Source: a virus. Taken from it: a stretch of 64,000 nt of DNA. The position numbers and the translations under genes were made by a program. The notes below the pieces were generated by a model. The model did no database searches and was not told the origin of the DNA. It saw only the letters and a list, made by a program, of their open reading frames with translations. The stretch is from positions 1 through 64,000 of the IMG/VR virus record IMGVR_UViG_3300034021_001440, one strand, 5' to 3'. Shown here one piece after another: positions 40,101 through 47,411 of this stretch. Numbering within the stretch: the stretch's first letter is position 1; each line of letters opens with the position of its first letter.

Positions 40101-42387
40101 TGCCGGAAACGTCGGCATTGGTTATCAGGCTCTTGACACGCTTATTACAGGTGGATGCAACACTGCTGTTGGATTCCAAACCGGAACGAACGTCGCCACC
40201 AACGTTAGTGGAAACACCCTGATTGGTTATCAGGCTGGACTCAACACCTCCACTGGCGGTCAGAACACCTTCGTTGGTAACGCAGCTGGTTCCTCTGTGA
40301 CCACTGGCGCCAACAACACCATCCTTGGTAACTACGTTGGAACTGCTGCTCTTACAAGCAACGTGGTTCTGTCTGACGGTGCCGGAAACCGACGGTTCCA
40401 GGCCAACTCTTCTGGTGCTTGGTCCTATGACGGCACCAGCTTTGGTACTTCGGGTCAGTTTCTGGCTTCCCAAGGTTCCGGGTCGACTCCTGTCTGGTGC
40501 ACTCTGTCTCTTGCTTGCATCCCTTGCTCCGCCTTTACTGCTGCTGGACAACTTCTGGCAGGAACCGGTTCAAGCACCTTCACGGCTTTCACGGTCGGTA
40601 CGAATGGTCAGTTCCTTTCGGCAAATTCGGCTTGTTCTGCAGGGCTCGAGTGGTGCACCCTGTCTTTGGCTTGCGTACCTTGTTCTGCCTTTACCGCTGC
40701 TGGCCAGCTATTGGCTGGTACTGGTACAAGTACCTTCGCTGCTCTCACAGTTGGTAGCAACAACCAAATCCTGGTTGCCGACAGCGCTTGCACTGGTGGT
40801 TTGAAGTGGTTTACGTCTCCAGGCGCATTCTTCTGCGGGTACACCTGCACAGCATCACCTTTCAATACCGCAATCGGCGCTAACGCTGGTGACAGTATCA
40901 CTTCTGGCACTGACAACGTGACCCTTGGCTACAACGCTGGCACCGCGATTACGACAGGCAGTCAGAATGTTGTTATTGGCAGTGGAGCAGCTGTATCCTC
41001 AAACTCCGTTGGCGTAGTTACCATCGGATTCTGTTCCGGTCAAGCATTGACTACGGCCGGATGCGTTACCCACATCGGCTTTATCTCTGGTCGCAATTCT
41101 ACCGGCCCAAGCAACACTTACGTGGGTGCTCTGACCGGTTGTGCCGCTTCGAATACTTCTGCCTGTGGCACCTTACTCGGCTTCTGTGCTGGTTCGGCGC
41201 TAACGACCGGCAACGGTAACATTTTCGTTGGTTTCCAGTCAGGCCGTAATGTAAATAGCGGCGCCAACAACGTTGCCATCGGTACTGCTGCCTTCCAGAC
41301 TGCAACCACAGCTACTAACAACGTCGCTGTTGGTTGTGGCGCTCTGTCAGGTCTCTCCACTTCCTCAGGTAACACCGCTCTGGGTCACCGTGCGATGCTC
41401 AATGCTTCGACGGCGGCGAACAACGTTGCGATTGGTTGCAACGCAGGTGAACAACTCTCAACCGGATCGAACAACGTTTTAATCGGGGACAGCGCCGGAG
41501 ACACAATTACAACGGGTACTCAAAACACCTTCGTCGGTTCTGGCTCTGGTGGTTTGGTTGCTACTACCTCAGAGGGCAACACGGGCCTTGGTTTCAGTGC
41601 CTTGGGTCAAGGTGTTACGTCGGGTGCTTACAACGTTGCTATCGGCAACAGCGCTGGCTTGTCAGTGACTTCCGGTGCCCTTAATACTCTTGTCGGCTAC
41701 ACTGCTGGCCAGGCCATCACAACTGGCGGTAGCAACACACTGGTGGGTCGTTACGTCGGTACATCTACGCTGTCTAACAACGTCGTTCTATCCGACGGTG
41801 CTGGCGCCATTCGCTTCCAGTCCAACTCTTCAGGCGCTATCAGCCTGGGCGCTGGCGGCGCTTACGGTACGGCGGGTCAGATTCTCGTCTCCAATGGTTC
41901 TGGTGCTGCACCCACTTGGACCAGCTCTGGCACAGCTTCTGCCAACTACGGATCTTTTGTTCGCACAACAACTCAAACAAACGCAGGTGGTGCCAGCGGT
42001 AACGCAGTTTCGTACGACACCACAAGTTCGGCAAATAACTTCTCGATTGTGAGTGGGTCTCGGATCACGGCGGCGGTGGCTGGAACCTACCAGATTTTGG
42101 CCAGTTTGCAGGTTCAAAAAACGGATGCTGGCACAGATGATGTCAACTTCTGGGTCAAAAAGAACGGTGTCAACGAACCGAACTCCGCTTACAACCTGAC
42201 TCTCCAAGGAAGCAACGCTGCGCAACTCGGTTACATCAACTGGGTGGTTACTCTGGCCGCTGGTGATTATGTGGAACTGTGGTGGTACTCCGCTGACGCT
42301 AATGCTCGTCTTCTGGCCGACCCCGCTGTTGCCCCCTACCCTGCTGTGCCCGCTTCAGGGTTCATTATTCACCCGATGGGCGCCTAA
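37168..42387 (+). CDS. Giant tail fibre with YadA-like repeats and C1q/TNF-like tip
   Basis: A 1739-residue fibre. The N-terminal attachment part has GELxxN-type fibre features (SLLPGQLCYNMADRIVYVGD). Residues 210-720 hold two shaft sections with GTMTGTINF and PPGGGGPY modules. Residues about 885-1535 are short repeats of the NTxxGxxAGxxxTTG kind, like the YadA/trimeric-adhesin beta-roll. Residues about 1590-1739 form a C1q/TNF-like jelly roll (AAVAGTYQILASLQVQ, AGDYVELWWYS) that should bind the host surface. Unusual Cys pairs (LACVPCSA and ICGYTCTA) recur in three and two copies. A strong terminator follows. Confidence 0.85.
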   Translation: MTVTVQNLRSFVSGTEPDSLLPGQLCYNMADRIVYVGDGSSDKTNFDGTTTPGVAGSGWFAMPMDFDSLKDYFVANPTFYGDIPTDGQVVSWSTALNHPVWTTGGGGGGGQVYTTTNGAVAVAGGATISEKISNAIGVASPDEGDAVIVTGTPGEVYQGLYLFTTEWVRAAYYAYPNASSVPYSNTISGLSAITVQQGIDELDVLVTAAQSTANTAVANAAAAQALANAALPRSGGTMTGTINFATGQLFPVSGIQDSSSSQKGVVQGGANMIYTSAGVIDVRAASTTNPGVVQLVNSTSNTSTSLAPTAAAVSDLQDQINGLTVASNVILAGTLDCAAGLVDSVTSDGTAAGFTVASPLPSAVGRADYYVIVSDAGSYNPPGGGGPYNAQAGDWFLSNGATWQYLGVGARPTYATTSVAGIVQLSDNAATQSGASAILAVTPSTLQSKVSDSVSTTSSTFIASSTAVKAAYDQGVLAQTSSIPKTTVATKGSIITASAANTPVGLPVGANGYILAANSATATGLEWVPDSAGDVTSVTGTAPITVNNFNPQTPIVGISAATGASLGAVQVGTNIDVSSGTISVKSATTGQAGVVQLEDTTSSTSSVLALTANQGYVLQQQINALAVSNNITLAGTIDGNTGFMLTVTTEGTAKGFVVGSPMPAPVAGNSEYFTIVTVPGTMTPPGGSAQLVNDGDWWLSNGTAWQYLSVGYSAPYATTAIPGVVQLATDAEVQAGVETTHAVVPSALQSKMSDSATTTSSTTIASSTAVKTAYDLADAAIPDATITAKGDLIAGTASAAYAALPVGTAGQFLSVNAACATGLEWCTISLACVPCSAYTAVGTILAGTGAGTYCSLPVGTNGQILVPNSACAAGVEWVTRTSLNICGYTCTATPFNTALGANAGDSIISGTNNTNVGWNAGTALTIGGGNTFVGSCAGDSAITADNSVAVGLSALTSAVTANGTVAIGSGALASMTSGAGNVGIGYQALDTLITGGCNTAVGFQTGTNVATNVSGNTLIGYQAGLNTSTGGQNTFVGNAAGSSVTTGANNTILGNYVGTAALTSNVVLSDGAGNRRFQANSSGAWSYDGTSFGTSGQFLASQGSGSTPVWCTLSLACIPCSAFTAAGQLLAGTGSSTFTAFTVGTNGQFLSANSACSAGLEWCTLSLACVPCSAFTAAGQLLAGTGTSTFAALTVGSNNQILVADSACTGGLKWFTSPGAFFCGYTCTASPFNTAIGANAGDSITSGTDNVTLGYNAGTAITTGSQNVVIGSGAAVSSNSVGVVTIGFCSGQALTTAGCVTHIGFISGRNSTGPSNTYVGALTGCAASNTSACGTLLGFCAGSALTTGNGNIFVGFQSGRNVNSGANNVAIGTAAFQTATTATNNVAVGCGALSGLSTSSGNTALGHRAMLNASTAANNVAIGCNAGEQLSTGSNNVLIGDSAGDTITTGTQNTFVGSGSGGLVATTSEGNTGLGFSALGQGVTSGAYNVAIGNSAGLSVTSGALNTLVGYTAGQAITTGGSNTLVGRYVGTSTLSNNVVLSDGAGAIRFQSNSSGAISLGAGGAYGTAGQILVSNGSGAAPTWTSSGTASANYGSFVRTTTQTNAGGASGNAVSYDTTSSANNFSIVSGSRITAAVAGTYQILASLQVQKTDAGTDDVNFWVKKNGVNEPNSAYNLTLQGSNAAQLGYINWVVTLAAGDYVELWWYSADANARLLADPAVAPYPAVPASGFIIHPMGA

Positions 42388-42398
42388 CTCGTCTCACT

Positions 42399-42424
42399 GG
42401 GCACCTTCGGGTGCCCTTTGTTTT
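42399..42424 (+). terminator. Rho-independent terminator with UUCG loop
   Basis: GGGCACC (42399-42405), TTCG loop, GGTGCCC (42410-42416), then TTTGTTTT. It ends the giant fibre transcript. Confidence 0.93.
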
Positions 42425-42437
42425 GCTTTACAGAACC

Positions 42438-42446
42438 GGGTAAAAC
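42438..42446 (+). promoter_or_regulatory. GGGTAAAAC element after terminator
   Basis: Lies 13 nt after the terminator and 19 nt before the ATG at 42466, with the Shine-Dalgarno AGGAGG in between. It again directly follows a strong terminator. Confidence 0.72.
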
Positions 42447-42465
42447 CACACAGGAGGATAACCGA

Positions 42466-43689
42466 ATGGAACTGAACACTATTACGCGAATCGAGCAGTA
42501 CATGTGCGACGCCCTGATCGCCAGCCCACTGATTCCGATTAGCGTCAATGTGTTGCGCCTTGCTGACGCTATCACCAACGAGGGTGTTGTCCAGCAAACA
42601 AACAACATCGTCGTGCGCTACACAGGGTCAACCAACTCGGTTGTCAACAAAATTCCGATGGTTTTCACTCGAACGATGACGTTTGAGCTGAACTTTTCCT
42701 GCCAGAACTATTTGACCTCTTCCGGTCACGACTTTGCCACGCAGCTTCTGACCGGTGCCTTCAACACCCTGAATGGTGGTGTGCCGGGCAATGCCGGAGT
42801 TCAAGTGATTGAACCTTTCACTTGCAGCAGTGAAACTTTTACAGGAATCTCAGAAGAATCTCAATATACCTACACTCAAATCTACAGCCTCCTCATCGAG
42901 GAAGCCCTCCCGTATGTCGCCCTTGATCCGTGCGTTCAGCGGGGCGATTGCCGAGCCATCTGGCCTGGTCAAAACGTCGAAACCAAGCTGCCCCTCGGTG
43001 GTGTTGTTGATGAGGCTTCTGGAGAGATCTACGTTCCGGCATACACCGGGGATCTGGAACCGGGCGAAGACTATGACAAGTGCTGTGGTATTCGATGGAG
43101 CAACGAGTTTGGTCAAAACGGTGACTGGGTGTTTATCACTGATCCAGACACAATCTTTCTTGAAGATCCGTTGGGCCAACCCATTTACCTCCTTCCCACC
43201 AACAGCTATACTGAAGATGGGCGCCTCGTGGTCACCGTTTGGGACGCAGAAACTCGAGAGCCAATCCGAGAAGTTTTCTATTGTGGCACTGGCAAAAAGT
43301 TGGCACGTTATGCCATCGAGCTGTGGCGCAATGTGATTTCTGACGACGGCGGAATCAGCCCCAAGGCACGACTGGACGCCAAATGGTTCCAGAACATCAA
43401 CTGGGGTGAGTTTGCCGTTGTCACTGGCGGGTATCAATTCTTATACACCGACCCGCTGCTGCCAGACGCCCCCGTGGTGTCCATTGACGGTGGCGAACTG
43501 ATTGGCGTTCAAATGGAAACTTTCATTCAAACTGCGAAAGGAAGGTTCTATTATGTGGGTCAATCACCCAAAGGTCGTGGTTGGATGCTTGACGGCACAT
43601 TCGTGACAGCAGAAGTCACTCAACTCTGGCGCCTCGGTTGCCCTCCTTGCACAGCTGACTCAGGTCCCATTTGCTCTCCCCCACTATGA
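42466..43689 (+). CDS. Tail terminator-like protein, Mu gp37-like N-terminus
   Basis: A 407-residue protein. The ATG at 42466 has an excellent AGGAGG. The open frame from 42418 starts inside the terminator region and is not used. Residues 1-150 resemble the Mu gp37 / DUF1834 tail terminator: a first helix (ITRIEQYMCDALIASPLIPI), a strand RTMTFELNFSCQNYL, a helix and QYTYTQIYSLLIEE. The remaining 250 residues are an extra beta-rich part with several Cys (VLDPCVQRGDC, CCGIRW, CPPCTADSGPIC). gp37 caps the tail in Mu. The fused part is unexplained. Confidence 0.6.
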   Translation: MELNTITRIEQYMCDALIASPLIPISVNVLRLADAITNEGVVQQTNNIVVRYTGSTNSVVNKIPMVFTRTMTFELNFSCQNYLTSSGHDFATQLLTGAFNTLNGGVPGNAGVQVIEPFTCSSETFTGISEESQYTYTQIYSLLIEEALPYVALDPCVQRGDCRAIWPGQNVETKLPLGGVVDEASGEIYVPAYTGDLEPGEDYDKCCGIRWSNEFGQNGDWVFITDPDTIFLEDPLGQPIYLLPTNSYTEDGRLVVTVWDAETREPIREVFYCGTGKKLARYAIELWRNVISDDGGISPKARLDAKWFQNINWGEFAVVTGGYQFLYTDPLLPDAPVVSIDGGELIGVQMETFIQTAKGRFYYVGQSPKGRGWMLDGTFVTAEVTQLWRLGCPPCTADSGPICSPPL

Positions 43690-43841
43690 AACCGGCTGCA
43701 GAACTCTGGCGGCAATACCATGCCGCAGCAAACTCGGGGCAACAGGCGCTTGCCAATCAACTTCTCAGGGCACTTCAACAGTACAAAGGAAACCCGCCGC
43801 GTCCCGCAGGATGCACCAAATGTCGTAGGAGTCTACACTAA
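43686..43841 (+). CDS. Very small CxxC protein
   Basis: A 51-residue basic protein starting MKPAAELWRQYHAAANSGQQ and ending with CTKCRRSLH. It overlaps the stop codon of the preceding gene by four bases (ATGA). The sequence is an amphipathic helix (residues 2-34) plus a Cys-x2-Cys knuckle, so a small structural or metal-binding peptide is plausible. The promoter of the homing endonuclease starts right after its stop. Confidence 0.55.
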   Translation: MKPAAELWRQYHAAANSGQQALANQLLRALQQYKGNPPRPAGCTKCRRSLH

Positions 43842-43842
43842 A

Positions 43843-43869
43843 TTTACTTTTGGTGAAAACCGATATAAT
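43843..43869 (+). promoter_or_regulatory. TTTAC-type promoter 5 (GIY-YIG gene)
   Basis: TTTACT (43843-43848), 15 nt, TATAAT (43864-43869). The -10 ends 6 nt before the ATG at 43876, predicting a leaderless message. It is the promoter type of the replication genes placed inside the late block. Confidence 0.72.
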
Positions 43870-43875
43870 AAACAA

Positions 43876-44547
43876 ATGAAAAATTTTTACACCTACGCCT
43901 TTTTGCGAGAAGACGGCACTCCATACTACATCGGAAAAGGTTCTGGAAAACGGGCCTATGCTAAAACAGGAAGGCCGTGCGGTTTCCCGAAAGATAGGTC
44001 TCGCATCCTCATACTGAAAAAAGACTTGACAGAACGGGAAGCTTTTCAGCACGAGGAATATTTAATTTTTGTGCTCGGAAGAAAAGACCTTGGCACGGGA
44101 ATTCTTCACAACAAAACCAACGGAGGTGAGGGTGCTTCCGGAAGGATCGTTAGTGTAGAGATTCGGAGAAAAATCAGTCAAAAACAAATTGGAAAACGAA
44201 TGTCTTTGACTTCGAGGAGAAGGATGAGTGCTGCTCAAAGAGGCAATCGGAATGCATGTGGAACTCGGACAGAGGAACAGAGGCGAAATAACAGTAATGC
44301 GCAAAAAGGGAAAAAGTTATCCGAGGCACACAAAAGGAAGACCAGTGAAACTCTCACTGGCAAGTCAAAAACAAAAATACACAGAGATAGGATTGGTCAA
44401 AGCAAGAAAGGAAATCAGTATGCAAAAGGCAGAAAGCACTGGGTGAATGAAAAGGGAGAAAGACGTTTTCAAGCAGAGTGCCCTGGACCCGATTTTCAAC
44501 GGGGCATAGTTTGGAGTTCGCAGGGTAAAACCAGGAATATGCACTAA
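43876..44547 (+). CDS. GIY-YIG homing endonuclease
   Basis: A 223-residue free-standing endonuclease. The nuclease starts with FYTYAFLREDGTPYYIGKGS, where the usual first GIY element is replaced by YTY and the second is YYIGKGSG; Arg near residue 26 and Glu near 60 follow. Residues about 92-185 carry repeated NUMOD3-like DNA-binding pieces (RRKISQKQIGKRMSLTSRRR, GKKLSEAHKRKTSETLTGKS). The region is clearly more A-rich than its neighbours, a sign of transfer. The upstream extension of the frame belongs to another gene. Such enzymes cut phage genomes lacking the gene and spread by repair, here next to the terminase. Confidence 0.88.
   Translation: MKNFYTYAFLREDGTPYYIGKGSGKRAYAKTGRPCGFPKDRSRILILKKDLTEREAFQHEEYLIFVLGRKDLGTGILHNKTNGGEGASGRIVSVEIRRKISQKQIGKRMSLTSRRRMSAAQRGNRNACGTRTEEQRRNNSNAQKGKKLSEAHKRKTSETLTGKSKTKIHRDRIGQSKKGNQYAKGRKHWVNEKGERRFQAECPGPDFQRGIVWSSQGKTRNMH
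44523..44531 (+). promoter_or_regulatory. GGGTAAAAC element (terminase)
   Basis: Sits inside the last codons of the GIY-YIG gene, 21 nt upstream of the ATG at 44553. The endonuclease frame ends across the element, so its insertion preserved the late signal. Confidence 0.65.
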
Positions 44548-44552
44548 ATGCC

Positions 44553-44831
44553 ATGTCTAAGGAGAAGGACACAATAATCCAACAGAAAGAGTTTCTCGCC
44601 AATGAAGCCCTACGAGTAGCCAATGAAGCCATCGGAATGCTGCAAGATCAACTGGCCGAGTGTTCCACACGGGATCTGGTTCAAATCTTCTCCGCCTCCG
44701 TGAAAGCTCACCGGGAAATCACCGAGGACATTGTGGTTCTCACTGCCAAAGAACCTCCTGCTGAAGAGCAACTGGCACGGGAATATGATGGCAAGGTTGG
44801 AGAACTTCTCAAAAGAATTAGTGACTTCTGA
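44553..44831 (+). CDS. Probable small terminase subunit
   Basis: A 92-residue helical, acidic protein (KEFLANEALRVANEAIGMLQ, then VKAHREITEDIVVLTAKEPP). It lies directly before the large terminase, whose ATG overlaps its stop codon. Small terminase subunits recognise the phage DNA and regulate the large subunit, and are often short helical proteins. There is no clear helix-turn-helix motif, so the call is by position, size and predicted helicity. An accessory protein of the packaging motor is the alternative. Confidence 0.55.
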   Translation: MSKEKDTIIQQKEFLANEALRVANEAIGMLQDQLAECSTRDLVQIFSASVKAHREITEDIVVLTAKEPPAEEQLAREYDGKVGELLKRISDF

Positions 44832-46582
44832 TGCGTCCAATCCTCACGAAGGCAAAACTGCTCGAAGAGCATAGCACTTGGAGAAAATACATCCGAGGAA
44901 TGAAAGAATTGATGCTGCTTGAGGCGCCTCAATCTGTGATTGATGACTTCCGATACCAGGCAGCACGAAACTGTTTTTTGGCATTTGCCGACATCATGAA
45001 GAAAGGTGACCTCAAAGTGGTTGCCTTTCACGAAATTATTGCATCTGCGTTCGAAGATCTGGCAAACAAGCGCTATCGCCGTCTGATTGTTTCGTGCCCT
45101 CCGCGTTCGGGCAAGTCGATGCTTGCGTCGATGTTTGTAGCGTGGCTGCTTGGTCGAGACCAGCAAACACAGCACATCATTGCGTCATACGGTCAGCAAC
45201 TTTCCAACAAGTTCTTTCGCGACGCCATTCAGATGCTCAAGCATCCAGAGTTTCGAAAGATTTTTCCGGATTGGAAAGGTTTTGCTCCCGACTCCAAATA
45301 CGACATGCTTGGCGGAGGATACATTCTTCCAACCTCCGTTGGCGGTGTGCTGACTGGTTTCACTTCTGGAACGACCAACCTAACGAGCCCTGGCGTGGGC
45401 TCCATGATCATTGACGACCCGCTCAAGGACTCCACCTCGAAAGCTGCTTTGGAAGAGCTGGAGTCATGGTGGGGGGAACAGGCATCCACCCGGCGCACCA
45501 ACAATTGGTGTCAGCTAGTGATTGCTACACGATTTCATGAAAGGGACTTGCACGGGGTGCTGCTGGAAGCGGACGGGGTCTATGACGAGGAAGAGAACCC
45601 GATGGGTTGGCGCTGGGTCAATATCGCAGGCATCATTGAGACTCCGGAGCAGGCCGACGAGGACCCACTGGAGCGAGAGCTGGGAGAAACGCACTGGCCA
45701 AGCAACACTGCGTTCACCGTGGATATGCTCATGGCACAGAAAAAGACCATGGGTTCTTTTGCCTTCTCTGCTCTGTATCAGGGCAACCCGGTGGCTGCCG
45801 AGGGTCAGATCATCAAAGACAGCTGGATTAATCGCATCAACCTTTCAGAGTGTCCAAACTTTGACCTGACTTGGCTCTCAGTTGACTGTGCTTTTTCGGA
45901 AAAAGAAATGGCTGACGAGACAGCAATCTGTGTCGCTTCCATCTCTCACCAGCACCCTGGCCTTGTATATGTTCGAGAAATGATCACGGGCAGACTGGGA
46001 TTCCCAGACTTGATTGCAAAGGTCAAACACTTGTATGCTTTCTATGGTGCCCGTGTTCTGTGCATTGAGAAAGCTGCCTCGGGACAGTCCCTGATTCAGA
46101 TGCTGAAGAAAGAAGCTCGGATTCCGATTGAAGAGATGAAGCCGCTGAAGTCAAAGACGATTCGTCTTCAAGCGGTGGCCCCTTTGATGGAGTTTGCTCG
46201 GGTGAAGTTCGTGGAGGGCGAGTGGATTGACTCGTTTGTGAAAGAACTGACCACGTTTCCTTTCGTCAAGCACGATGACCGAACTGACGCCTTCACCTGG
46301 GCTCTGACTTATTATTCGATGAAGTTAGACAAAGTAGACAAAGGATTGCAAGATAGCATTTTGCAAAACAAACGTTTCTACGGCGACCTCACTCGTCCAG
46401 GATTTGGTGACCGAAACGTTTTCTCAAACTTGTCTCGTGGGCGTTTGCGTTTGTTTCCTGCCGATAACGCCTATAATGACCCGGACTATGATGCCGTCTC
46501 TGGCGAAGCAGACAGTCGATCCGCCTTTTTGAGAGGCATTCGAGGAGCAAATCGAAACATTGGTTGGGACACTGATTTGTGA
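44831..46582 (+). CDS. terL: Large terminase subunit
   Basis: A 583-residue packaging motor with ATPase and nuclease domains. Walker A is CPPRSGKS (residues 89-96, Lys95), Walker B is MIIDDP (Asp195, Asp196), and the coupling motif region is IATRFHERDLHG. The RNase H-like nuclease has Asp352 (LSVDCAF), an E-K-A-A-S-G-Q segment near residue 417 and the closing HDDRTDAFTW motif (481-489) with Asp482, Asp483 and Asp486. All catalytic acids are intact, so it should both pump and cut DNA. The start overlaps the upstream gene by one base of the stop. The next gene is a homing endonuclease. Confidence 0.95.
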   Translation: MRPILTKAKLLEEHSTWRKYIRGMKELMLLEAPQSVIDDFRYQAARNCFLAFADIMKKGDLKVVAFHEIIASAFEDLANKRYRRLIVSCPPRSGKSMLASMFVAWLLGRDQQTQHIIASYGQQLSNKFFRDAIQMLKHPEFRKIFPDWKGFAPDSKYDMLGGGYILPTSVGGVLTGFTSGTTNLTSPGVGSMIIDDPLKDSTSKAALEELESWWGEQASTRRTNNWCQLVIATRFHERDLHGVLLEADGVYDEEENPMGWRWVNIAGIIETPEQADEDPLERELGETHWPSNTAFTVDMLMAQKKTMGSFAFSALYQGNPVAAEGQIIKDSWINRINLSECPNFDLTWLSVDCAFSEKEMADETAICVASISHQHPGLVYVREMITGRLGFPDLIAKVKHLYAFYGARVLCIEKAASGQSLIQMLKKEARIPIEEMKPLKSKTIRLQAVAPLMEFARVKFVEGEWIDSFVKELTTFPFVKHDDRTDAFTWALTYYSMKLDKVDKGLQDSILQNKRFYGDLTRPGFGDRNVFSNLSRGRLRLFPADNAYNDPDYDAVSGEADSRSAFLRGIRGANRNIGWDTDL

Positions 46583-46610
46583 TTTACATTTGGGGGGACA
46601 AAGGTAAAAT
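46583..46610 (+). promoter_or_regulatory. TTTAC-type promoter 6 (HNH gene)
   Basis: TTTACA (46583-46588), exactly 16 nt, TAAAAT (46605-46610). The -10 ends 5 nt before the ATG at 46616, so the message is predicted to be leaderless. A GGTAAAA piece overlaps the -10. Confidence 0.68.
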
Positions 46611-46615
46611 AAATC

Positions 46616-47137
46616 ATGAAGCACAAACACCATATAAAACCCAGATACGAGGGTGGTTCAGACGACCCTGAAAACCTTGTGGAGTTGACTCCAATTCAAC
46701 ACGCAATGTGGCACTATGCCGAGTGGTTGAGGAAAGGAAATTGGCAAGACCTTGCTGCGTATAGAACTCTGGCGGGTAGAGCGCCAAAGGAGGAAGTAAT
46801 CAGAGGATTGGTTTCGGAGTCGAACCGGTCCAGGAAGGGTGAGAAAAGAAGTCCCCGACCCTTGGAAGTTAGACTAAAAATCGCAAAGTCCGTGAAGGAA
46901 AGTCATGAGAGAGCACGAAAAGAAGTCAAACCAAAACCAAAACCAAAACCACCTGCGAGAGGCAGAGGCAGAAAACCAAAACCAATCGAATTGACATCTC
47001 CCTGCGGTCAGTTTGCTTTTTTATTCCCTTCTGCCAAAGAAGCGGGAGCAATACTGGGACTATGGGATGGCAATATTACTAAAGTTGCCCGTGGGGAATG
47101 GAAACAGACGGGCGGATGGACTGCTCGCTACGTGTAG
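46616..47137 (+). CDS. HNH homing endonuclease
   Basis: A 173-residue free-standing endonuclease. The HNH nuclease is at the very start: HKHHIKPRYEGGSDDPENLV, then ELTPIQHAMWH (His5/His6, Asn at about 20 and His at about 29). A Lys/Pro linker (about 101-122, KPKPKPKPP) leads to a C-terminal NUMOD1-like DNA-binding domain (FPSAKEAGAILGLWDGNITK, residues about 136-155). The gene is A-rich compared with its neighbours. It starts 33 nt after the large terminase and has its own non-late promoter. Together with the GIY-YIG gene it brackets the terminase pair. Confidence 0.88.
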   Translation: MKHKHHIKPRYEGGSDDPENLVELTPIQHAMWHYAEWLRKGNWQDLAAYRTLAGRAPKEEVIRGLVSESNRSRKGEKRSPRPLEVRLKIAKSVKESHERARKEVKPKPKPKPPARGRGRKPKPIELTSPCGQFAFLFPSAKEAGAILGLWDGNITKVARGEWKQTGGWTARYV

Positions 47138-47184
47138 CGCGATGGAACCGCGTAAAAAGTTTCTAATGTTTTTTCATTGGAACC

Positions 47185-47370
47185 ATGGCAAATTCCCCCG
47201 TTGATCGAAATCCTGAACTCATGCAGCAAGAGTTCGGAACCAAAGTGTTGATTACAGACCTTGCAGCAGACCGTTTGCTGGAGAAAGCATCCAAGCACGG
47301 AAACGAGCGGTATTCAAAGTGGTGCGGAGGCAAAGGCGGCTTTGATGATTTCGCAGAGCGACTTCACTGA
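47185..47370 (+). CDS. Small hypothetical protein
   Basis: A 61-residue protein starting MANSPVDRNPELMQQEFGTK, with a charged helix (AADRLLEKASKHGNERYSKW) and a Gly-rich turn (CGGKGGFDDF). The 47-nt gap upstream holds CGCGTAAAAAG, a poor version of the late element. No family is recognised. Natural composition and ordered spacing make it a likely gene. Confidence 0.5.
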   Translation: MANSPVDRNPELMQQEFGTKVLITDLAADRLLEKASKHGNERYSKWCGGKGGFDDFAERLH

Positions 47371-47378
47371 GGGCTGCC

Positions 47379-47386
47379 GGGTAAAA
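47379..47386 (+). promoter_or_regulatory. GGGTAAAA element (phoH)
   Basis: Located 8 nt after the upstream stop and 25 nt before the PhoH-like ATG at 47412. Confidence 0.62.
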
Positions 47387-47411
47387 ATAAGAGTCGATTG
47401 CCAGTCCTCCA

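Noticed and set aside
43720-43875. N-terminal extension of the GIY-YIG protein
   Set aside because: It overlaps the CxxC small gene and contains the endonuclease promoter. The nuclease fold starts right at the ATG at 43876.
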